A DNA stretch of 64,000 nucleotides, taken from positions 6,761,001 to 6,825,000 of the forward strand of contig NC_083507.1 in assembly GCF_032362555.1 (NCBI RefSeq). The letters are read 5' to 3'. Each line of letters begins with the position of its first letter. The stretch's first letter is position 1. The position numbers were made by a program, and so were the translations under genes. The notes under the pieces are model-generated. The model worked only from the letters and a program-made list of their open reading frames with translations, ran no database searches and was not told the DNA's origin. Positions 43,621 to 54,900 of this stretch are shown here, one piece after another. The stretch comes from Amyelois transitella (taxonomy: Eukaryota > Arthropoda > Insecta > Lepidoptera > Pyralidae).

Positions 43621-45936
43621 TTTTATCGCATGTATGTGTATAAAAAATGGGAATAAATTATCAGCGCGTAATATTTCTTTAAATAGTTATGTTATAAACT
43701 TTATTTCGCCGATTTATAAACCTCAGACCAAATTATAAAAACACACTTCCTCAGTGTTACATATCACAGTTCCAAAATAAAATAAGAATCATGAAAATAA
43801 CAAAAGCCAATAGATCTCTATTTAGTTTGTGGGTGAACCGGTCGCCGGTCGTCTGTTTAGTCATTAGTCAAAAATGTCAAATCCACGTCAAAATGCCAGT
43901 TTGAGTGATTTGACAGCTAACGCCATTATTCTAAACAAGCTCAAAAACTCATTTTGACATTGACTGAAATACAGTCAAAAGTGTTGCCTTCATCATCAAC
44001 AACTTAGAAAGAAAGAAAGAAAAATCTTTATTTGGCGCAAGATGTGACATTACATTTTCATTCATAAACATAGAAATAAAAAATAAAAAAAATACATGAT
44101 GCGACCAAAAGGGTTTCCACTCAGCATATGCATGTGTATGATGAGGTTACACAATGCGCTGTTCAGTGGAACCTAGTACAGAGGCTTTGCCATTCAATAT
44201 GAAGGATACATATTAAAAATATCAACACAAAATAACAAGAAGACAGCAGTGCTAGGGAGTTAATATATGTTGAGTATGAGCGTGAGTGTAACTATGTTCT
44301 TATTGTTGAAGCAAAGTAGACAAAAGGTAGGCAGAAGGAAACTACAGAAAAATGCAAAGGGTATGCAAAGGTTTGCTGTTTTGTATTAGATTGAGATTGT
44401 AGTAAATAACTTTTCAGTTTATCTTTGAAGTGTGATACCGTAGTGCTTTTGAGTAAATCAAGGCAAGAGTGAACTGATCCTTACAAATAATCCCCAGTTA
44501 GTGAGCGCACATTAAAAGAGGTGACAGACATAACAGTAAGAGTGGAACATTTAACCACAGATTTAAAATCATTACTAAGTCTTTGATTCTTACTCATTAC
44601 CAACACAACCAACTTTCTGTTTAATTAATACGTAACGCGAGCGATAATTCGCGCTCAACCACCACAAAAATAAAATCCTCTGCCAGGCTAAGTTTATGCG
44701 CTAAGAAACATGATTAGAAATCACTGACCTCAATTTTTCACTGGCCTGTTCCATTAGCACAATTCAAACAAAATACTTTTTTTTACTCATAGACAGAAAA
44801 TCTGGTCATTTTAAAGGGGTTTTTTACTGAAACTTCTTGCATCTGACTCTTATGATTTGATAGATTAGACTCATAGTCTTAACTTTGGCACGCTGGCCAC
44901 GCCTATTTTAGATTTCTATTATGTTTACATTTGGTGTTAAAAGCGCGTTTGCTTTATGACGCCCTGTCCCTGTCTGTCACCTACTTATTACGCCAACATT
45001 GCAAGATTTTGAAGCTGTCAATTATTAGCAGTCACCCAAATCTAGGGATGTGACATTGCTGATAAAAAATCGATTTTTATGTAATCGATTTATTTTTTAA
45101 GTATGAAAAATCGATTAACAAATAATCGATTTTTCTAAAGAAAATAATCGATTTTATTATATTGATAGATTTTTTCCTAATTTTTCTATTTATGTCAAAG
45201 TAAACGCCATATACATTATATCAATAGATTTATTCATTAAAAATAAACAACAGAAACAGTAAGTTCTTATATACATACATAAAATCACGCCCCTTTCCCG
45301 GAGGGGTAGGCAGAGACTACCTCTTTCCACTTGCCTGCACTGCATAGTTACCACTGCATAGTTCTTATATAATCAACACAAATTAAAGTTATTAACAATC
45401 AAGTTTAAAAAATGAAGTTTCAGCAACTAATAATGAATAAAATATCAACTGAATGTCGGTAAAATACTGTTCATCGACTAATTCCATCTAGAGAATGTTT
45501 GATTAAATTAATCATCTTAACTGTTTTAAGAGCACAGAAAGAATGCACAAATGGCGTTAATGTAATATGTTATAAGTATTCTTTGGCAGTTCGCGTTCCG
45601 GGCTCCAAGCCAGAAGACAAAAACGTAATGTCGGAGTGCATTTATTGTATGATTATAAAAATCGATTCTTAATCGATTATTAATTTTAAAAAAATCACAT
45701 ATAAAAATCGATTTTTACTTTCAAAAAATCGATTTTTAATCGATTTTTTCCATAATCGATTTTTTTTTCACATTCCTACCCAAATCACTTGAGTTGTCAA
45801 ACCAAATACCTAGGTGTTTCGATGAAACTTCTGCAATTTGCGTAAAATAATGAAAACTCTTACTGAATTCTTTGTTTTGTAATTTTTTCATGCCACATGA
45901 ACTTAAATTTATGATTCAAGAAAATATTTGGTCATC
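43621..45936. other. Spacer between divergent COMMD2 and AP-3 delta genes
   Basis: Both genes start outward from here. The first 350 bp next to COMMD2 has several TTGACA/TGTCAAA-like words. About 44005-44560 begins with (GAAA)n and 'atctttatttggcgcaagat' and may be an old retroposon tail, not identified with certainty. A hAT-like MITE fills 45043-45778. The remaining 158 bp before the AP-3 start is presumed promoter and 5' UTR. Confidence 0.6.
45043..45778. mobile_element. hAT-like MITE with 8-bp target site duplication
   Basis: Terminal inverted repeats TAGGGATGTGA (45043) and TCACATTCCTA (ending 45778) differ at one position. They are flanked by the exact 8-bp repeat CCCAAATC at 45035-45042 and 45779-45786. 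Both subterminal regions are crowded with ATCGATTTTT words in both directions. A short piece of the LINE fragment seen at 46240 ('cccggaggggtaggcagaga', about 45296) lies inside. No transposase is encoded. Confidence 0.88.
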
Positions 45937-48900
45937 ATGGCTTTGAAAAAAGTCAAAGGAAATTTCGAAAGAATGTTCGATAAAAATCTCACGGATTTAG
46001 TACGAGGAATAAGAAACAACAAAGATAATGAGGTATTTGCATACATTACTTGTATAGGTACATTTTGCAGCCATAACGACCTGTCTGCCTTTACATTGAT
46101 AATAACAATTTGCTTTGTATTCTTCCGTTTTAGGCTAAGTACATAGCACAATGTATGGAAGAAATTAAGGTGGAATTGCGACAGGATAACATTGCCGTGA
46201 AAGCTAATGCAGTTGCCAAGTTGACATATGTGAGTAGATAAATCATTCATACATAAAATCACGCCTTTCTCCTGGAGGGGTAGGCAGGGACTACATCTAT
46301 CCACTTGCCACGATCTCTCCATCCTTTTTTCGCTTCATCCACATTCATAACTCTTCATGCAATCTCGGCGGTTTCGCGTACTCTAGACCTGACCTCTTGC
46401 CAGGACTTCCTTTATTTCATCAGTGTATGTTCATCTAGACATTCCCACTCCTACCTTTCCATCCACACTCCTTGTACATAAATTATTCATCACAAATAAA
46501 TCTTTATATAGAACTTACTGAATATCAACATATACCTATAAAATTCAGAAGCATCTAACAATACCCCCACATCAAGGAGTTGTGAAATAAATTCATAACT
46601 CAGTCTTTTATTAGATGTGTCTTATAAGATCTATTCTGAATATTCAATTTCTCATGTGTATAATTTTTTTTAGCTTCAAATGCTAGGATATGATATATCA
46701 TGGGCAATATTCAACATAATAGAAGTCATGAGTTCAAATAAATTTACATACAAGAGGATTGGCTATCTGGCTGCCAGTCAGTCATTCCATGCAGATTCCG
46801 AGTTGCTCATGTTGACCACAAATATGATTCGTAAGGATCTGAATGCTCAAAATCAGTATGAAGCAGGACTTGCCCTCAGTGGACTCAGCTGTTTCATTTC
46901 TCATGATTTGGCAAGAGATCTTGCCAATGATATCATGACCTTGGTAAGGAAATTGTTTAAAAAATAAAAATAAAATAAAAGAAGTTTAAGTAAATAAAGC
47001 TGTGCTTTATTAATTTACATATAAGATATAATCTTGTTTTCAACAGTGTAATTTGATCATTATAAAACCTGTTTGATATTATGTTTGTAGGTATTAATGA
47101 TGAGTTACAATTAGTTTTATATGCTTGCAGATGAGCTCTACTAAACCATATCTCCGAATGAAGGCCGTACTTATGATGTACAAGGTATTTCTAAGGTATC
47201 CTGAAGCTCTAAGGCCGGCTTTCCCTAAACTGAAAGAAAAGTTAGAAGACCCTGATCCTGGTAAATTTTATGTATTTATTTAGTATATAATTTATCTTGG
47301 AATAGATATTTCAAGTTGAAAAAATGTGTATCACAAACATATTTTGTAACATGTTTTCTACTTTGCTTATCATAAAAAGACAAAGAATGATTTTTGCACA
47401 TATCTGTATGTACATACTTAAAATATTTAATTGTTACAGGTGTTCAGTCAGCAGCTGTGAATGTTGTCTGTGAACTAGCTCGGAAGAACCCCAAGAACTA
47501 CTTGTCTTTAGCACCTGTCTTTTTTAAGTTGATGACAACCTCAACTAATAACTGGATGCTAATTAAAATAATTAAATTGGTAAGTTTATTTTATTTTTTT
47601 AATTTAAATGCATTCAGTCTGTACCTACCTACACACATTTTAAATATACTCTAGTAATTTTTTGTCTAATAAAATTAAGTTTAACCTATATGCTGTTTTC
47701 TAAAGCAGTGATTGGGTTATCTAATGTTTTGTGATTTATATGAATTGTTCTAGTTGAATACAGTTAGGTACCAACATAATAGAGAATTAATAATAATTAT
47801 GCTCTGCTTAATTATATGTAATTATATTAAATGTTTGTATTAAGCAAAATCCTAAGATCTGACATGATACCAGTAGTATTTTTGAGATGATATTTTCTAA
47901 TCCGATTTTGCATGTTGATTTCTCCGCAGTTTGGTTTAATGACACAATATGAACCAGACATCGGCAGAAAGATAACTCAAAGCCTCATAGATCTGATTTG
48001 CAGGTACCACAGAACCATGAACGAAGTTTAGCAGCTAGACTTATCACTACACCTCACCATTACAGTTTTCTAACAACTACACATACAATGGTTTATCATA
48101 TTAGTGTTGCTACTTTTAAACAGTACAGTCAGAAATGTTGTTTTTAGAAATCTTTTCCTGTATTTGTCATCTACATATATATAGTCACGTCTATATCCCT
48201 TACGGTGTAGACAGAGCCAACAGTCTTGTCGGGACTGGAAGGACATGTTCAGCTGTATGGCTTTATGATAAAGCTTGCCTATGGCCTACTCTGTTGTCGC
48301 CTTTTACGACATCCATGGTAAAGATATGAAGTATTCTATTCTAAATTGTCAGAAAGAAAGAAAGCTGATGGCAAGGTAATAACAAAGCTTTTGATTTTGT
48401 TGTTGTAAAATATGTTAATAATAATAATAGTTACTTACAAACATACTTTAACTGTAGCGTTTAGTGCTAGCTTAAAGATATTTTTTTCATGGTAAATTTT
48501 AGTACTTGCATAGCATAATTTTCGCTAATATAAAGTAAATTCATCTAATATGATAAACTTGTGTAAGAACATGTTTTCCCACATTATAACACACATATAA
48601 AATTAGCACAAGTCACATTTTATATTATGTTTGCTGCTAAATGATTAGAAATTAGCATCAACCAAGCAGAGTGACAAACAAAATTCTCTCTTTGTGTGAA
48701 ATTGATGAATATTAAAATGGAAAATATGAAGATTTTTTTTGACTACTAGCATATATACCATCATCCCCGTCCATAATATGCTGTCATGACATGAGCTAGT
48801 CTTATGTAGTTTCATTGTGTTTGTTGCAGTTTGGTGCCTTAACCCCATTAGAGCCTCGACTTGGCAAGAAACTGATAGAACCATTAACTAATTTAATACA

Positions 48901-51900
48901 TAGGTGAGTCAGTTATTGTCAAATGGAAATACTCGATTTGGTCTCTATGGGGTGAAAGGAAATTATAATTGTTGTTGCTTAGAAATCTGGTATTAAATAT
49001 AACTTTGTTTCAAAGATGTTATAAAATTGATATTGAAATGATATATGCCAAACATTTTATTTAAAATAATAATACTCTAAATTACTAATTGATCACTAAA
49101 ACTGGCTGCAGTCACGCTTTTTTTTTCTGGTTATTTTTTTACGTAAGCTTTTACATTGTAGGACCAAGAGCTGATTGTATTAATCAATCATAAATGCTAT
49201 ATACGCATACACTACTTTGTTTGCTTTAAAATAATCGCTTAAGAAAGTAACTTATTAGCTGGCTTGCAATGCTGTTTAAAAAAAGATATTTGAGAGAATA
49301 ATTGTATTAGTTTCTCAATCTTACAATGTTGGTCCTGTGTAAGGTGTACAATTTTCCCTATACTTATATATCATTTTCAGTAGGAATTAAAAAGAAACTG
49401 CTTCTTTGTTGTTATCGTCACTTATTCCATCTACAAAGTAAGTATCGATCCCAAGACTCATCTTAAGTTTAATGCGATAGCACTCTAGCAATCTAATAAA
49501 TAAAAATATAATCCAGAAATTCCTAGTCCCAAAACCCGTTTCGGGTTGCAATTGGTGACAAGTAAAAATTAAGAATACTGAATTTCTCTTTATTTTAAGT
49601 TTTATTCTTATTTTCCTTGATGTACATAAATTTATATAAAAAAAGAGGAGGGAATATAACATAATCTCAATCTTCAAACCTCAATAATGCAGGAAGAATA
49701 AAACTGTAGTTCCCTAAAAGAGGTACAGTCAAAACTTAACTTGGAGTATAGGGGAGCACTAAGGGAGTAAAGTAGTCGGAAATTTTTGGCGAGCGGAACC
49801 TAATTTAAATGTGTAGTGAACTGTTGTATACATATTTACGTTGTATAAAATCTTTAAGTAAATTATTCCTAGTAAGTACTTCAAAAACAACTCGTTTCCA
49901 ACAGTACGTCGGCGATGTCGCTACTGTACGAGTGTATCAACACGGTGATCGCGGTGCTCATCAGCATCAGCTCGGGCATGCCGGGCCACGCCGCCTCCGT
50001 GCAGCTGTGCGTGCAGAAGCTGAGGATACTCATCGAGGATAGCGATCAGAACTGTGAGTCGCATTGTACTGTCACCAAACGCCAGATATGTCTATCGTGC
50101 TGTACAAGTGTATCCACACGGTGATCGTGATTTTTTGTGATGAGAGACTTTGATATCGACCGATTTATATAAAGTTTATGCACGTAAAATGTACAACAGG
50201 TGGTTTAGGCATTATCTGCCAGTCGAACCTTTCGATAAAACTTAGATGTATGTACTGACTGAATGCTTATATACGCATTGTTTAATTTTTCAGTGTTCAG
50301 ACATTTTAATAAATGTTATAAAATCCGCTTGCCGTTAGCTTTGTATTCTCCTAAAATAATTTATTTCATAATATACTTTTATTGTTTAGTGAAGTACTTA
50401 GGACTGCTGGCCATGTCGCGAATATTGAAGTCCCACCCGAAATCGGTGCAGGCGCACAAAGACCTGGTGCTAGCGTGTCTTGACGACAAGGACGAATCTA
50501 TCCGACTGCGAGCCCTGGGCTTGTTGTATGGAATGGTGAGTACCAATCTGTTTGTAAATACGGATAAATCTTCCAAATTGAACAATGCCGCCTTCGATCA
50601 AGTATAAAAAGCTCCCTCCGCGTTGAACTAAAATTCCTATTAATCCTGTTCGTTACCCTGGGAATATATAGAAACAAAGCGTTGCTAATGTTTGACCTCG
50701 GCTAGTTACTTCACACAAAAATTCATCAAAGTTAGTTCAGCCATTTAGCTGTCATAGTGTAACATACAGATAGACAGACTTTCGCATTTAAAATATTAGT
50801 ACAGATAAAGATTTAACAAAGATTTAAATATTCCTTCCTTAGCGCATGTAGCGCAGTAGCGATGCCGACCGATTGTATGAAATCCTAGATGTTTCAACTG
50901 TTTGTTGATAGATAATTAGCTATTTATATTCACAAACTCAAAGCAATGATCATTTTCGAATCGTAAATAGCTAATCACATATGACTTCAACATTGCCTGT
51001 GGAAGCTTTCCGCCCAGATGTAACGTCTCAGCAGGCGGAAGGTGATAGATAAATTAAATTCTTATAAAATTTTTATTAAAGGTATCCAAGAAGAATCTAA
51101 TGGAAATAGTGAAGAAACTCATGGTTCACATGGAGCGCGCCGAAGGAACATTGTACCGTGACGAGTTATTGACGCGCATGATAGAGATTTGCTCTCAGAA
51201 CAACTACCAGCATGTGGTAGATTTCGAATGGTACGTCACCGTATTAGCCGAGCTCACGGAGATGGAGACCAGTGCTAAACATGGTGAGTTGCTTTTAAAT
51301 AATCGAGTATATCATCACGTCATAAACCCACATAGATGAAAGTGAAACCGTCGAGTCTTTTCGAGGCTGTTGGGTCTGTCTACCGTGTAAGGGATAATCA
51401 TCTTTTCATCTCGGAGGGATGGCAGACAATATATATTTTCATTTGCTACAATCTTTGCTGAATATTTATTTACTTTTTTTTTGTTATGAAAGCATATAAC
51501 GCTGAAGGTCAAGTACTCAACGTTCCAATAAAACAAAATATATACGAGTATTAACAAAACAACAAAATTGTAATCGAATTATCTCAATTAAGTTCTCTTC
51601 CAGTCGATTACAAAGTCAAGGACAGTCAGTTTTTAAATTTATGTTATTTTTACATTTGTTTTCAGGTATAATCCTCGCCCGTCAGCTGACAGAAGTGGGC
51701 GCTCGAGTGGCCGACGTCCGCGCGTTCGCCGCCCGCGAGAGCGCCGCCATCTGCGCTCGTTGCGCCGCCTCCACTCCGGGCCCCGCCTCCAGGGAGGTTC
51801 TGTACGCCGCAGCGTTTGTACTCGGGGAGTACTGCGAGTAAGTATATAGATACCAGTTCCGACGTCTGTTTTATTTAAACATATGTTACATATGTTATTT

Positions 51901-54900
51901 TTTGTTTAAACCGTGTGGCAACATCTCAGATTAAGAAGAAGACGGTTATTATTTTGCCTGATTTCAGAGAGGAGACTGTGATGCGCGAGTCGATCTCTCC
52001 TCTCACTTTGTGCGCCGGCGTCGGCGGCGGCCACATGAGAGCACGTGCTGTGTGTGTACACGCGGCGCTGAAGCTGGCCGCCAAGCTGCTGCTGCGGTAC
52101 GAGCGAGCGGGCCGAGCGCAGCAAGCCAGCGAGGTGAGCAGCATTGTGTACTGGCGGTAGTGGCGGTGTGTGTGTGTGTGTGTGTATACGCGGCGCTGAA
52201 GCTGGCCGCCAAGCTGCTGCTGCGGTACGAGCGAGCGGGCCGAGCGCAGCAAGCCAGCGAGGTGAGCAGCATTGTGTACTGGCGGTAGTGGCGGTGTGTG
52301 TGTGTGTGTGTGTACACGCGGCGCTGAAGCTGGCCGCCAAGCTGCTGCTGCGGTACGAGCGAGCGGGCCGAGCGCAGCAAGCCAGCGAGGTGAGCAGCAT
52401 TGTGTACTGGCGGTAGTGGCGGTGTGTGTGTGTGTGTGTGTACACGCGGCGCTGAAGCTGGCCGCCAAGCTGCTGCTGCGGTACGAGCGAGCGGGCCGAG
52501 CGCAGCAAGCCAGCGAGGTGAGCAGCATTGTGTACTGGCGGTAGTGGCGGTGTGTGTGTGTGTGTGTGTACACGCGGCGCTGAAGCTGGCCGCCAAGCTG
52601 CTGCTGCGGTACGAGCGAGCGGGCCGAGCGCAGCAAGCCAGCGAGGTGAGCAGCATTGTGTACTGGCGGTAGTGGCGGTGTGTGTGTGTGTGTGTGTACA
52701 CGCGGCGCTGAAGCTGGCCGCCAAGCTGCTGCTGCGGTACGAGCGAGCGGGCCGAGCGCAGCAAGCCAGCGAGGTGAGCAGCATTGTGTACTGGCGGTAG
52801 TGGCGGTGTGTGTGTGTGTGTGTGTACACGCGGCGCTGAAGCTGGCCGCCAAGCTGCCGCCTATCTCGACACACTACTACACATTTCAATAAAGTTACTG
52901 GGTTTGCAGTTTTATTCACTACTTTACTGCAACACGGCCTTTTATAACACAATGTGTGTGTGTTCATCGTTTATATTACAAGAAGTTATTCAATTGTTAT
53001 AAACAGGTGGTGCGTGAAACACTAGCTGGCATGCGGCCACTTCTTTGCAGCGAAGACATGGAGGTTCAAGAGCGGGCCCACAACGCCACCGCCTTGCTGA
53101 CGTTGGTATTACGTCGACTCGATCCCACGGACGAAAATCTCCCACCGGCTGATATGCCTGATATTGCCACACTTGTAGACCATGAGCAGAGGTAAAACCA
53201 CTGAAATAACTTATAATACTATTTTTTCTGTGCTTTATACCGAAGCAAATTATTATAACAGCGGGAAGACGATACCTGGACGTTCATACGATAACGATGA
53301 GGCAAATATCATGCCTCTCGCTCTTACTCGTCGGTTAAACTTATAGATCCGTAGAAAGGAATAATATGACATTTCCATTGTCAAAGTTTATGAATCGAGG
53401 AGACATATTATCAGTATGCTTCTGGATGATTAGACCCTTTTTTGAATCGATACGTTACAGAAGACTTATGTTTAATTTTCCAGTAACGGCCTTGAGAAGG
53501 AAGCGGAGGATGTGAACATGAATGGTGAGAATGGCCAGGGCTTCAGCGGGGGGCTGATAGAAGAGCTGGCAGATTTGTTCGACGGTGAACTCAAACCCGT
53601 CGCGCCTAAAGCACAGAAGAAAGTACCGATGCCACCTGAGTAAGTTTTATATTTTAATTGCTTAATGAATGCTTAACTATTCTTATTGTTTTAAAACTTC
53701 TTTCAAAAATATTAAACCTCGCAATGGCAGGGATTAAATAAATAGAACAATTTATTTACATTAGCTGAAATTTAACTGTCAGAAAATTTTTCTTTCCCCT
53801 TTCTCTTTCTAATTGGTGTAATAAGAAAGAGACAGGAACCAATTTGATAGAGAAGTAATAGAAAATTCTCGAGGTCAGTTATCCACGTAAATTCATTAGT
53901 CAAAACAATTTTTTACGAGACTAGTATGTTGCAATACATCTGTTTGATTATTCCAGCCTAGACCTCAGCCAATGGTTATCGGTGTCGCGCTGGTCCTCCG
54001 ACAGCTCCTCCTCGGAGGACGAGGAGGCCGAGGCGGTGTTCGCGGCGCCGCCGCCCGACGGGCGCCCCACGGCGCAGTTCACGCCCGAGGAACTGCAAAT
54101 GGTGAGTCGGCGTGTCTCTCGTCAATGGGTGCGTAAAGTATACGTAAGCGTAAGTGATTGGACATTAGCCATTGTCTGTTTGTCTCGCGCAAATCACGCC
54201 TGAGGAGCTTGAGCTGGTGCGAGATGGCATTACGTTACTGCGTCCCCACTTCTATTGCATCATATCACTCTTCAATTATTAATAAAAACATATGAACGCT
54301 ATGTTTGGTAATCGGTGTCGCGCTCTCGTCTCCTCGGAGGAGAAGGACGGCAAGGCGGTGTTCGCGGCGTCACATCACGCTTTCCGCCCGTGAAATTCAC
54401 GCCTGATGAACTAGAAATGGTGCGATATGGCATTATATTACTTAAGCGACTACCAATCATGGGCATGTCACTCGATCACTAAAGTCAACTCAATCATTGG
54501 CAGTCGATGTCGTGTTAGTCGTCACACAGTTCCTTGTTTTCAGTCAGACATTTCAGTTTTTGGCAAAATAAGTGAAATCAGAAATGCCAGAAGTGCTATG
54601 AAAAGCAGTGAATTATATATGTTATATGTTTTTTCACAGCTACGCGAGGCGCGTCGCCAAGAGCAGGCTAACAATCCTCATTACCTGAAAGATGACTCCC
54701 CGCGCTCCTACCAACAGGACGATATCCCCGTCGCCGAGATCGCATTGGAAGTGCCACTGCAAATACACAGTATGTTTAGTAACCTTGCTTCCATTACCAG
54801 TTTGTTTAGCACGTATTAGCTACGTTTTTTGAAGAGTATATAAATCACTTTAATAAGATCATATTTCTTGTACATCACGCTCATCTTACAAAGATTGAGA

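Noticed and set aside
51906-52967. Minus-strand open readings of 250-350 residues, rich in HTHTHT and RPARSYRSSS
   Set aside because: They are produced by the 128-bp array. Because 128 is not a multiple of three, one unit cycles through all frames, and all three minus frames happen to be open. They are antisense to a confident AP-3 delta exon.
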